64,000 bases of DNA from NVTR01 sp965237505 (GCA_965237505.1 CBDEFR010000009.1:1054001-1118000), one strand, 5' to 3'. Positions 37,924 through 46,392 are shown, counted from the first letter of the stretch. Made by a program: numbers and translations. The notes: a model not told the origin generated them from the sequence alone.

Positions 37924-39203
37924 ATGATTGATGTGGCTAGAGCCTTACCGGAATACCCTGAGGAGTTGCGCAAGTTCACGCGGCTTTTACTGGCGGAGGT
38001 CAAGTCGCAGGCTTTGCTGATTACCAAGCTCAAACATCAACTGGCCGGGCACAATCATCACCGTTACGGCAGCCGGTCTGAGATGATTGAGCAGCTGCAA
38101 CTGGCCCTGGAAACGAGCGAGATTGCGACAGCGGCGATGACGGCCAGGCTGCGGCTACCGAATGATGCTCCCAAAGATAAACCGAAGCGCAAACCGATCC
38201 CGGATCATATTCCGCGCATGGAAGTGGAACTGACTACCGGTGATGATGCCTGTGCCGAATGCGGCGGCAAGTTGCGCCGCCTGGGCGAGGACGTGACCGA
38301 GGAACTGGAATATGTTCCGGGGCGCTTCATCGTGAATCGGATCACCCGGCCCCGTTTTGCCTGTTCTTGCTGTGATCACTTCACCCAGGCGCAATTGCCC
38401 TCGCGCCCGATTGAGCGCGGGCGTCCTGGACCAGGACTGTTGGCCCATGTGCTGGTCAGCAAATACGCCGACCATCTGCCGCTCTATCGGCAAAGCCAGA
38501 TCTATGAGCGCAACGGGCTTGAGCTAGATCGCTCTACTCTGGCGGATTGGGTGGGTAAATCCACCGCTCTTTTGGAACCGCTGGCAAACGCCATCGGGCG
38601 ACACGTGCAAGCAGGCCAGGCATTGTTTGCCGATGATACGCCGGTGAAGATGTTAACCCCCGGTGCACCCCCGGGGCAGGCAAAACCCAGACCGCCCGTT
38701 TGTGGACTTACGTACGCGATGAACGCCCCTGGGACAGCGGCGCACCACCAGCGGCATGGTATCAGTTCTCGCCGGACCGCAAGGGTCAGCATCCCAAGGA
38801 TCATTTGAAGTCCTATCGGGGCTGGATGCACGCCGACGGCTATGCCGGTTTTGAACACATCTACCACGCCGGTGACATCAATGAAGTTGCCTGCATGGCC
38901 CACATTCGCCGCAAGTTTGTCGATATACATAAAGCCCAAGGGTCAGCCATCGCCGAGGAGGCCATAAGGCGGATTGCCGATCTCTATGCCATTGAGAAAG
39001 AAGCTCGGGGATAGCCACCGGACCGGCGCAAGGCCATCCGGCGAGCCAAGGCCAGACCCATCTTCGATGATCTGACCAATTGGCTGGGTGCCCAACTGCC
39101 CGCTATCTCTGGCAAATCGCCACTTGCAGGGGCCATTCGCTATGCGCTGACCCGGTTGCCACGCCTGCAGCCATACCTCAATCACGGACATCTGGAAATT
39201 GAT
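37924..39203 (+). pseudogene. tnpC: IS66b TnpC, N-terminal part, with frameshift and stop
   Basis: TnpC starts MIDVARALPEYPEELRKF and is colinear with the IS66a copy, but near 38665 an 11-base tandem duplication (ACCCCCGGTGC followed by ACCCCCGGGGC) shifts the frame, and an in-frame TAG occurs at about 39012 (EARG then stop, where the other copy has Ser). It resumes as LTNWLGAQLPAISGKSPLAG and ends at HGHLEID against IS110b. Dead three times over. Confidence 0.88.
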
Positions 39204-40671
39204 ACGGATGTTGTTGAACAGCCCTTTCTCAGATTTTTTGGGTCTTTGGTGGCTTTTCTCGCCACGCCTCGACCATCTTTGCATAGGAAGCCTCGGCATT
39301 GGCAACCAGTTCCATTTCTCGATGTCGAAGTTCCTTGATCCAGTAATCACGCCCAGGACCGGCTTTCCCGTAGGCTTTAGGGGCTCCGGCGCGTAATTCT
39401 AATTTGCGCATCTTCATTGCGACAAATGCCGGACGTGCCCACTGGTAAGGGGCGTCCTTGGTGAGGAGATGCCAGATCAGGGTTGCAATTTTGCGCGCAG
39501 TGGCAACCGCCGCAACATTGGCGCCCTTTCGATCTTTGATACGCAAAAAGAACGCACGCAAAGGACCGGGGACTGAAGCGGCACCCCATGCGGCCTCAAC
39601 CAGCATCGTTCGAGCGGTTGCATTTCCCTGTTTGGTGATCCTACCGTGGATGGCCTCGCGGGCGCCGGATTGGCGTACCCTCGGCGTTAAACCAAAGTAA
39701 CTGGCAAGCTTCCCAGGGGTGGCGAACCGGCTGATATCTCCGATCGATGCTATCACGGCGGTAGCAATTACGGAGCTAATGCCAGCCACGGCCATCAGTT
39801 TACGCATCTGCGGATCGTCAAGAGAGATGTGGATCAGATCGCGCTCAAGCGTCTCCAACCGCCCAGCCAACCAATCCAACTCATCGAGATGCCGCTCAAG
39901 AAGATCGCGTTCGGTTTTTGGCAGAGGGGCCTTGGCCAACCAACGTCGCCCACCTTTCCCGAACAGATGGCCTGCGTATTTTGGGATTAGGTTGGCGTGC
40001 AGGACTGCCTGAACGCGACTTTTGGATCGTCGGATAGAGCGCACCACCGCTGCGCGCTCTGAAACAAGTCGCCTTAGTGCAAGCGTCTCGTCATCCGCCG
40101 CCCACACCTCAGGCAGGAACCCTGCTGCGTGAAGTTGGGCTAGGATTTTTGCGTCTACCTTGTCGGTCTTCGCCCGGGCATGAGCGATTGCCTTCACCTG
40201 TAGTGGATTGGCGATCACCACCCGCGCCACGAACGGCGTCAGAAGCCGGACGATCGTTGCGGTGTTTCCCGTGGCCTCCAGAACCACCTCGTCATCTGCT
40301 CGCAGACTGCGCCCGAATTCCACGACCGCATCATGCTCCATATCGACCTTGAAACTGTCTGTTATTTGGCCATCATCACAGATCGCGACTTGCGCGAAAC
40401 TTCGATGGACGTCCATTCCTATTGATCTCATCATATGTACTCCTTCTCGTTGTTAAAGGAGTGCACGGGCTCGTAAGACAATTACGGATACGCGCTCGCG
40501 GCGCACACGGGCTGGTCGTAGGGGCGGCCAGATAACAACACGAGCTCGCAGCTCATTGTCTAGTCGGCCTGCCCGCTTCTTCGCACTCCGACGCCCCGAT
40601 TCCGCGAAACCTGTCTAACATGACATTTGAAAAACAGGGGCGGAAATCGAAGCGCCGAAGTCAGCATGCCC
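39204..40671 (-). mobile_element. IS110-family element b inside IS66b tnpC
   Basis: 1468 bp, nearly identical to IS110a (one C fewer in a C-run near the transposase end). Orientation relative to tnpC is the same as in copy a (antisense), and the insertion point is the same, between LEID and DNNAAER. The non-coding leader (40435-40671 on the minus strand) again holds the 8-base target complement (GATAACAA at 40531-40538 on the plus strand). Confidence 0.87.
39229..40434 (-). CDS. IS110-family transposase (copy b, 401 aa)
   Basis: Intact duplicate of the transposase at 30376-31581, with the same DEDD motifs and RQSG serine context. Two residue differences were seen. The near identity implies recent transposition or duplication, although the host IS66 elements have diverged far more. 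Confidence 0.93.
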   Translation of the reverse strand: MMRSIGMDVHRSFAQVAICDDGQITDSFKVDMEHDAVVEFGRSLRADDEVVLEATGNTATIVRLLTPFVARVVIANPLQVKAIAHARAKTDKVDAKILAQLHAAGFLPEVWAADDETLALRRLVSERAAVVRSIRRSKSRVQAVLHANLIPKYAGHLFGKGGRRWLAKAPLPKTERDLLERHLDELDWLAGRLETLERDLIHISLDDPQMRKLMAVAGISSVIATAVIASIGDISRFATPGKLASYFGLTPRVRQSGAREAIHGRITKQGNATARTMLVEAAWGAASVPGPLRAFFLRIKDRKGANVAAVATARKIATLIWHLLTKDAPYQWARPAFVAMKMRKLELRAGAPKAYGKAGPGRDYWIKELRHREMELVANAEASYAKMVEAWREKPPKTQKI

Positions 40672-40928
40672 GATAACAATGCTGCCGAGCGGGCTATCCG
40701 GGGGATTGCGCTCGGCCGCAAGAACTACCTCTTCGTCGGCTCGCAGGCTGGTGGCAAGGCCGCCGCCATCGCCTATACCCTGATCGAGACAGCAAAGCTG
40801 AACGGCATCAACCCACACAGTTGGCTGGCCGACACCCTGGCCGTATTCCGGATTACATGATCACCAGAGTCGACGACCTCTTGCCCTGGAACCACAAGAA
40901 CCGCCGCATCATGAAGGACGCCGCATGA
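40672..40928 (+). pseudogene. tnpC: IS66b TnpC, C-terminal part, frameshifted
   Basis: DNNAAERAIRGIALGRKNYL, FVGSQAGGKAAAIAYTLIET, then a one-base loss near 40845 (compared with the IS66a copy) moves the frame before VDDLLPW. The final stop overlaps the passenger start (ATGA, 40925-40928). Confidence 0.85.
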
Positions 40929-41500
40929 GCATCATCGAGATCAAAGTCACCCTGGAAGACATCAAGCCCGCCGTCACCCGAACCCTGCAAGTCCCTGCCG
41001 ACATCCGGCTGGATTGGCTGCACCAGACCCTGCAGGCCGCCATGGGCTGGACCAACTCGCATCTCTACATGTTCGAAGCAGATCGCGCGACATGGGGTAT
41101 CGCGGATCCCGATTTTGGCGGTGAAGACCTGCCTGCCAACAAAACCACCCTAGGCCACGTGATCGAGGACACCGGCAAGAAGACGATCAACTACATCTAT
41201 GATTTTGGCGACAGCTGGGAACACAAAATCAGAATCGCCAGGATCACTGATCCCATCCCCGGCGAGCTCTATCCCAGACTGACCGAGGTCACCGGCAAAT
41301 GCCCGCCCGAAGGTGTCGGCGGCTTCCCCGGCTACTACGAGTTCCTCGACGCCATGGCCGATCCAAAGCACCCGGAGCACGATCATCTCAAAGACTGGTA
41401 CGGTGACGCCTTCGACCCCAATCAGCCTGAAACCGACGAACTTAAACTTGAAGTGCTGAGGCTTGCAAAACGCTGGAAGCCGAAAAAACCAAGAAAATAG
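40925..41500 (+). CDS. pRiA4b ORF-3-like passenger protein (IS66b)
   Basis: 191 residues, intact, same architecture as the IS66a passenger: DIRLDWLHQTLQAAMGWTNS, YIYDFGDSWEHKIRIARI, GGFPGYYEFLDAM. It ends 22 bases before the element end. That both IS66 elements keep an open passenger frame while their transposases are ruined suggests selection or simply recency; which one cannot be told here. Confidence 0.87.
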   Translation: MSIIEIKVTLEDIKPAVTRTLQVPADIRLDWLHQTLQAAMGWTNSHLYMFEADRATWGIADPDFGGEDLPANKTTLGHVIEDTGKKTINYIYDFGDSWEHKIRIARITDPIPGELYPRLTEVTGKCPPEGVGGFPGYYEFLDAMADPKHPEHDHLKDWYGDAFDPNQPETDELKLEVLRLAKRWKPKKPRK

Positions 41501-41559
41501 GCCAGTCAGACCGGACGCTTACTATCAGACTAACGCGAAACTGTCTCAGTTAGCCGACG

Positions 41560-41706
41560 ATGACGAAGATTCAGGCCACACCCCGCGCTCATCCAGGAGA
41601 TCCTTGATGAGACGGAGCGAGAGCGGGAAACGGTTATACATCATCACAGCGAGGCGAATTATTCGGATGATCCGAGGCGCGCCCAGTGGCGCTTGTAACG
41701 GGCGCC
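41560..41706 (-). pseudogene. IS6-family transposase remnant
   Basis: Minus-strand fragments YKRHWARLGSSE, then in the next frame IRLAVMMYNRFPLSLRLIKD and LLDERG resemble the N-terminal block of IS6-family transposases (usual pattern: FPPEII..AVWLYxRFxLSLRDVEDLLAERG). Two frame disruptions and no further domain. Ends not determined. Confidence 0.45.
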
Positions 41707-41816
41707 AAACGCGTTAGGCGAGCTGAATAAAAATATATTTGTCCGCCATATGTCCTCCAGAGCATCATAGCTAAGAATGCCACATTACCAAATAGCCGTT
41801 AAGCCATTGATTGTAT

Positions 41817-41860
41817 TGGTAGCGGAGGAGGGACTTGAACCCCCGACACGCGGATTAAGA
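41817..41860 (-). tRNA. 3' half of a tRNA gene (fragment)
   Basis: Minus strand reads CTTAATCCGCGTG then the T-arm GGGGGTTCAAGTCCCTC, an acceptor 3' strand CTCCGCT, and ACCA. Sequence upstream does not complete the anticodon stem or D-arm, so only the part from the anticodon loop to the CCA end exists. Such 3' halves are what integrase attachment sites leave behind. The parent could be the elongator tRNA-Met, but the anticodon is not present. Confidence 0.6.
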
Positions 41861-42037
41861 TGCAACATATTATAATATATTGAAAATATTCGAGACCTCA
41901 GCATAAGGCCTCTTTTCCCGCTTGATATTACGGAGTTCGGGATGGATTTCCAGTAAAATCGGATATTTGCGACTTTGAGGGTTGGATATGGTCAATTTGA
42001 CGTAGTTTTATGTCCCATTTCCAGGTTTTGGCCGCAC

Positions 42038-43045
42038 TTATCCAGCGCAACTCTGGTCGGGCAATCCGTAGAGTGTCAAGAATTTGGCCCCTTTGCGAAC
42101 GTTATGAGCGATGGCTGCAATACCGTAGGCAGTCATATTCCTGGCCAACCCCATAAATCGTGTTCGGGCTAAGCCATAACGGCTTTTGTAAGTGGCAAAG
42201 GGCCGCTCGCCACCAGCACGAATAACAGCAATCTCATCATTGCGATTACGGTCATCATCCGACAGAGGTTTGTTACGGTAACCTTTACGTTGCACCTGAT
42301 CTGCAATGCCAAAACGTTTCAGTTTGTCACGCGTCTCCCGGGAACTGTAAGCCGCATCCGCGTAAAGGGCACTCTCATCGCCCAATAAAAGCGTATCGCG
42401 TTCGACGCTGTCATGCACATTACCCGCAGTGACTGTCTGGCGTTGAATGAAGCCGTCCTCATCCACACCCGTATGAACCGAGTATCCATAGGTGGATTTT
42501 AGATTACCACGGCTGTCTTTCCTGACATGCCAGCCCGCGTCCTTATCGCGCTTTGGCTGACCATCTTTACCTTTGCCCGAGCCAGATTGTGCAGCCTCAA
42601 CGGGGGTGGCATCAATGATGTTGATACGCCCTTCCGTCAGAATAATGTTCTTGGCCTCAAGCTGGCGGTTGATCTCCCCCAAGAGACGCTCCCACAGATC
42701 ATGTTCAACCAGTTGATTGCGGAACCGCCCCAGCGTTGACGCCTCCGGGACATCGCCGCCCAGTTCAAGGTGGCAAAATTTACGAAATAGCAGATCACGA
42801 TAAAGGCATTGCGACAGCTCAACATCCGATAATCGATACCACACCCCCAACAGCAAACCGCGAAACAAGGTCAAAAGTGGATAGCTTGGACGGCCTGTTT
42901 TTGAGGCATAAATCGACGACAAAATTGGTTCGACCTTCGACCAATCCAGAACCGCTTCTGTGGCGTCAAGTGCATGAAGGGCGGGATGATCAAGCTCAGT
43001 GCTGGAAACGAAAAGTTCGGGTTGGGTGATGAATGGTTTTTGCAT
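42038..43045 (-). CDS. IS5-family transposase (copy A)
   Basis: 335 residues from ATG 43045 (MQKPFITQPELFVSSTELDH): IS5-group DDE enzyme with RPSYPLLTLFRGLLLGVWYR, SDVELSQCLYRDLLFRKFCH, INIIDATPVEAAQSG (Asp), ALYADAAYSSRETR (Asp) and GGERPFATYKSRYGLARTRF (Glu region). Intact. The same protein is encoded by copy B apart from its first codons. Confidence 0.92.
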   Translation of the reverse strand: MQKPFITQPELFVSSTELDHPALHALDATEAVLDWSKVEPILSSIYASKTGRPSYPLLTLFRGLLLGVWYRLSDVELSQCLYRDLLFRKFCHLELGGDVPEASTLGRFRNQLVEHDLWERLLGEINRQLEAKNIILTEGRINIIDATPVEAAQSGSGKGKDGQPKRDKDAGWHVRKDSRGNLKSTYGYSVHTGVDEDGFIQRQTVTAGNVHDSVERDTLLLGDESALYADAAYSSRETRDKLKRFGIADQVQRKGYRNKPLSDDDRNRNDEIAVIRAGGERPFATYKSRYGLARTRFMGLARNMTAYGIAAIAHNVRKGAKFLTLYGLPDQSCAG

Positions 43046-43145
43046 AACCGAAACTAACAAATATTCTGTCGCTAACAAGGCATATGTCCGGTTTATGTAC
43101 CATGCGATCTGTCCGGTTTTAGGGTGCTCCGAAAGGGAGCGCTTT

Positions 43146-44321
43146 ATGACTAGGACAGGCATTTTACAGGACCTACGACGAATGAAGTTTTCAGATTATT
43201 ATGAGCGAACGAAATCGCGGCAGCTGACACAGGCTGACGCGGCGGGTCTTCTTGGCATGTCGGAGCGCAGCTTTCGACGCTACAGTACGCGTTATGAAGC
43301 TGATGGGGCGGACGGGCTCTTTGATCGCCGCCTTTCCAAAGCGGCGCATAACCGTGTGCCAGTGGACACGATAAAAGATGTTCTGAGTCTTTTTGACACC
43401 CGATACTGGGATTTCACGCCCAGGCATTTCCACGAGAAGCTGGTTGAGGCCCATGATTTCAAACACAGCTATAACTGGGTCCGCCTGACACTCCAGGCGC
43501 GGGGACGAATAACCAAAGCTGCAAACCGGGGCAAACACCGCCGCAAGCGTGAGCGTCGCGCTCTTCCCGGGATGATGTTGCATCAGGATGGGTCAAGCCA
43601 CGACTGGGTTGCGGGCCGGTGGTGGGACCTGATCGTGACCATGGATGATGCGAGCAGTGAGGTCTACTCCGCGTTCTTCGTGGATGAGGAAGGGACAATG
43701 AGCAGCTTCACCGGCATAGGGGACGTGATTGGATCCAAAGGGCTTTTCTGCTCGCTTTATGCCGACAGGGGTAGTCACTACTGGCATACGCCCGAGGCTG
43801 GCGGCAAGGTCGACAAGTCAAACCCGACCCAGGTGGGCCGCGCATTGGCCCACCTGGGCATAGAGTTGATCCCAGCCTATTCCCCCGAAGCGCGCGGACG
43901 GTCTGAACGCATGTTCGGAACACTGCAGAACCGGTTGCCGCAGGAACTGAGATTGAACGGGATCACAACGATGCAGGAAGCCAATCGCTTCCTGCGGGAT
44001 GTCTTCTTGCCCGCCCACAACAGGCGCTTTGCAGTGACCCCCTCTGCACACGGGGAAGCCTTTGTTCCATTCGCAGGGGAACTGCACGACATTTTGTGTG
44101 TGCATGAAGAGCGTGTCGTGGGCAGGGATAATACGGTTCGTTATAAAAACCGTTGCCTGCAAATCCCCGATGACAGGCATCGCCATCACTACGTCAAGTC
44201 GCGCGTATGGGTGCATGAATATCCAGACGGCCGGATTGCCCTGTTTCACGGCCCCCGCAAACTGGCGCTCTACGACGGCGAAGGCCGAGAAATCAGTTCA
44301 GAAGAAAAACAGGCTGCGTGA
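43146..44321 (+). CDS. ISNCY-family transposase
   Basis: 391 residues from ATG 43146 (AGGGAGC upstream). N-terminal helix-turn-helix (QADAAGLLGMSERSFRRYST), DDE core with MMLHQDGSSHDWVAG (Asp), SLYADRGSHYWHTPE (Asp) and YSPEARGRSERMFGTLQNRL (Glu), then a basic beta C-terminus. Apparently intact. The longer frame to 42999 crosses the element end and is rejected. Confidence 0.92.
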   Translation: MTRTGILQDLRRMKFSDYYERTKSRQLTQADAAGLLGMSERSFRRYSTRYEADGADGLFDRRLSKAAHNRVPVDTIKDVLSLFDTRYWDFTPRHFHEKLVEAHDFKHSYNWVRLTLQARGRITKAANRGKHRRKRERRALPGMMLHQDGSSHDWVAGRWWDLIVTMDDASSEVYSAFFVDEEGTMSSFTGIGDVIGSKGLFCSLYADRGSHYWHTPEAGGKVDKSNPTQVGRALAHLGIELIPAYSPEARGRSERMFGTLQNRLPQELRLNGITTMQEANRFLRDVFLPAHNRRFAVTPSAHGEAFVPFAGELHDILCVHEERVVGRDNTVRYKNRCLQIPDDRHRHHYVKSRVWVHEYPDGRIALFHGPRKLALYDGEGREISSEEKQAA

Positions 44322-44340
44322 ACCGCTTTGACCAGCCTAA

Positions 44341-44391
44341 CCTTACTCTGTGGCAGCGCTCGCCTTCGGCTCGCACAGCCACAGAGTAAGG
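44341..44391 (+). terminator. Long stem-loop after the ISNCY transposase
   Basis: CCTTACTCTGTGGC (44341-44354) and GCCACAGAGTAAGG (44378-44391): a perfect 14-bp stem whose 23-base loop itself contains GC-rich complementary bits. No T-run. Probably stops read-through within the element or protects the mRNA end. Confidence 0.6.
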
Positions 44392-44547
44392 AAGACAGAA
44401 GCGGACAATTGCCATGGTACATAAACCGGACAAATCGAAATGTTCTCGACAAACTAACAAATATTCTTGCCTTTGGGAATCCTCAAGTTATGCTGAGGTC
44501 TCAATATGATAGACGCTGTCAGTCCGATCGCAAATTATTTGTGTGAT

Positions 44548-44570
44548 GCTGGGCGCAACCTGCGCCCAGC
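44548..44570 (-). terminator. 9-bp perfect hairpin after the small lipoprotein ORF
   Basis: GCTGGGCGC (44548-44556), loop AACCT, GCGCCCAGC (44562-44570). It lies 12 bases beyond the stop of the minus-strand lipoprotein ORF, and the minus-strand sequence after it has ATCACAC and then AAATAATTTG rather than a T-run. Likely the 3' end structure of that transcript. Confidence 0.5.
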
Positions 44571-44582
44571 ACCTTTACACGA

Positions 44583-44645
44583 CTAAATAATTCCGCAGCT
44601 TGCCAGCAGTACGGCCACCGCAATTAACGTCACTGTCAGTCTCAT
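44583..44645 (-). CDS. Candidate 20-residue lipoprotein
   Basis: Complete minus-strand ORF reading MRLTVTLIAVAVLLASCGII and stop. It is essentially a lipoprotein signal peptide with lipobox LASC directly before only GII. GGGGA lies 7 bases before the ATG, and a 9-bp hairpin follows the stop. Tiny lipoproteins of this kind include entericidins and lysis proteins; which applies is not clear. Could also be a chance ORF. Confidence 0.45.
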   Translation of the reverse strand: MRLTVTLIAVAVLLASCGII

Positions 44646-44991
44646 GATATAGTCCCCTGTTTTGAACGCAAACATGATGCCTCAATGCCTCGAAAATTCA
44701 ATACCCGTTTTTTCGGTCCTTCAAATTTGGATAATCGCAGTGCGCCACGTCAGTATTCATATGGGCGTTGCCCAGGTCGTGCGGCGCAGAATAACTAACC
44801 GGACTGACGCACTCTAATTCGGAGCGCAATTTTTTTCTTGCCTTTCAAGCCGCCAGCACCCATATCCGCCGCGCGACCGTTATCTCTATCGACCCACTGT
44901 TTTCCACATCGGCTACAGTCTTTCGATCTTGCACTGACCTAGCCGGACCATCGCATTTCCGCGGATGGTAATGAAAACAGGAGTTCTCACG

Positions 44992-45198
44992 ATGGCCAAG
45001 GGCACCGTGAAATGGTTCAATTCAACAAAAGGCTTTGGCTTTATCGAGCCTGAAGGCGGCAGCAAGGACGTATTCGTTCATATTTCAGCTGTCGAGCGTT
45101 CCGGCCTGACCAATCTGGCTGACGGCCAAAAGGTCACTTTTGATGTCGAAGCCGGCCGTGACGGCCGCGAAAGCGCAACCAACATCGCTATCGCATAA
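44992..45198 (+). CDS. cspA: Cold shock protein (CspA family)
   Basis: 68 residues, single cold-shock OB domain with both RNA-binding motifs: KWFNSTKGFGFIEP (RNP1 KGFGFI) and VFVHISAVERSG (RNP2 VFVHI). It binds single-stranded RNA/DNA and melts mRNA structure. GGAG precedes the ATG at 44992. About 320 bases upstream are gene-free on the plus strand, compatible with a long cold-shock 5' UTR. It is the only ordinary chromosomal gene in the IS cluster, trapped between two IS5 copies. Confidence 0.94.
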   Translation: MAKGTVKWFNSTKGFGFIEPEGGSKDVFVHISAVERSGLTNLADGQKVTFDVEAGRDGRESATNIAIA

Positions 45199-45204
45199 CC
45201 TATC

Positions 45205-45238
45205 GGGCCGGTGCTTTTTGTGCCGGCCCACCTTTTAT
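45205..45238 (+). terminator. cspA terminator
   Basis: GGGCCGG (45205-45211) and CCGGCCC (45223-45229) with a T-rich loop, followed by ACCTTTTAT: an intrinsic terminator 7 bases after the cspA stop. IS5 copy B begins at 45240, right behind the T-tract. Confidence 0.75.
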
Positions 45239-45284
45239 ATGAGACCTCAGCATAACTTGAGGATTCCCAAAGGCAAGAATATTT

Positions 45285-46392
45285 CTTGCCTATCCGGTTT
45301 ACACCCACACCCACTAGGGCTAGAATGGGCGCAAACCGGATATAGGGGAGCGCGCCATGGATGTTCTCGACCGCGCCGATCTCCCATTCCCGCATTCGCT
45401 ACCCGAGTTCCAGCGACTTTTCCCCGATGATGCGGCCTGCGCCGCCTACCTGGAGAAAGCCCGCTGGGGAGACGGCTTTGCCTGCCCGCACTGCGGCACG
45501 GCGGGAGAGCCGTTCCACTTTGAAAACCGCCCTGGCGTCCTGCGCTGCCGCAAGTGCCGCCAGAACACCGGGCTGACGGTGGGAACAGTGATGGAGCGTA
45601 GCCACACTCCGCTGAACGTCTGGTTCTGGGCCGCTTATCTGGTCGCCAGTCAGACGCCCGGCATGTCCGCCGTGCAGTTTCAGCGGCAACTTGGTCTTTC
45701 GCGCTACGAGACGGCCTTTCAAATTCTCCACAAGCTCCGCTCGGGCATGGTGCGGCCCAACCAAGACAGGATCGGTGGACAGCCCAAGAACCATGTTGAG
45801 GTGGACGAAACCTGGGTTGGCGGGCGAACAACGCGTGGGGAAGGCCGTGGTGTTCACCACAAGGTTCCCGTCTCCTGTGCCATCGAGGTGCGTCATCGAA
45901 AGCCGGGCACCAAGCTCGACAACCGGAAAGACGGACGCTATGCCGGACGCGTTCGGCTCGCCGTCGTGCTCGACCGTAGCGCCGAGTCGCTCTGTGGGTT
46001 CGTCGAGAGCACCGTCGCGCCGGGATCGCTGATCGTTACTGACGATTGGAGCGGCTATGCTGGCCTCGGTAAGCGCGGCTATGAGCACTTCGCTGTTGCC
46101 GAGTGTGGTGATCCAGAGGTTGCCGAGCAATACCTGCCGATCATCCATCTGGTTTTCGCCAACCTGAAGACGTGGCTGATCGGTATCCACCACGGCGTTA
46201 GCCACCAGCACCTACAAGCCTACCTCAACGAGTTCACCTTCCGCTTCAACAGGCGGTTCTACCCGTTCAACGCCTTCCGCTCATTGCTCGGCATCGCGGG
46301 CGACACCTCTGCTCCAACCTATGCCGAGCTTTACTCGGGAGAGTGGCGGCACCCTACATGTAGCGGTCATGGGCGTTAACCGGATAGGCAAG
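45285..46392 (+). mobile_element. IS1595-family element a
   Basis: 1108 bp, ends CTTGCCTATCCGGTT (45285 on) and its inverted partner AACCGGATAGGCAAG (ending 46392). 8-bp target duplication GAATATTT (45277-45284 and 46393-46400), as expected for IS1595. Confidence 0.92.
45357..46379 (+). CDS. IS1595-family transposase (copy a, 340 aa)
   Basis: N-terminal zinc ribbon (CPHCGTAGEPFHF ... CRKCRQNTGL), then the catalytic core beginning VEVDETWVGGRTTRGEGRG, DDWSGYAGLGKRGYEH, and a C-terminal LNEFTFRFNRRFYPFNAF block. Intact. Confidence 0.92.
   Translation: MDVLDRADLPFPHSLPEFQRLFPDDAACAAYLEKARWGDGFACPHCGTAGEPFHFENRPGVLRCRKCRQNTGLTVGTVMERSHTPLNVWFWAAYLVASQTPGMSAVQFQRQLGLSRYETAFQILHKLRSGMVRPNQDRIGGQPKNHVEVDETWVGGRTTRGEGRGVHHKVPVSCAIEVRHRKPGTKLDNRKDGRYAGRVRLAVVLDRSAESLCGFVESTVAPGSLIVTDDWSGYAGLGKRGYEHFAVAECGDPEVAEQYLPIIHLVFANLKTWLIGIHHGVSHQHLQAYLNEFTFRFNRRFYPFNAFRSLLGIAGDTSAPTYAELYSGEWRHPTCSGHGR

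Larger units (their letters stand above)
37060..41522 (+). mobile_element. IS66-family element b with nested IS110
   Basis: 4463 bp from GTAAGCGTCCGGCCTGG (37060 on) to CAGACCGGACGCTTAC (41522), flanked by the 8-bp direct repeat TATCAGAC (37052-37059 and 41523-41530). Same gene order as IS66a (tnpA-tnpB-tnpC-passenger) but on the plus strand and clearly diverged. IS110b interrupts tnpC at the same codons as in IS66a. Confidence 0.92.
43068..44450 (+). mobile_element. ISNCY-family (IS1202-like) element with 17-bp target duplication
   Basis: 1383 bp. The direct repeat AAACTAACAAATATTCT is present at 43051-43067 and 44451-44467. The ends are inverted repeats beginning GTCG, with a shared inner block TCCGGTTTATGTACCAT. 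Long duplications are a feature of IS1202-like ISNCY elements. It sits in the promoter-side end of IS5 copy A. Confidence 0.88.
41892..44502 (-). mobile_element. IS5-type element, copy A, with nested ISNCY
   Basis: Inverted ends GAGACCTCAGCATAA (41892 on) and TTATGCTGAGGTCTC (ending 44502). The transposase lies on the minus strand; the ISNCY element (43068-44450) sits between the transposase start and the 44502 end. Same element as copy B (45240-49979), head to head with it. Confidence 0.85.
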
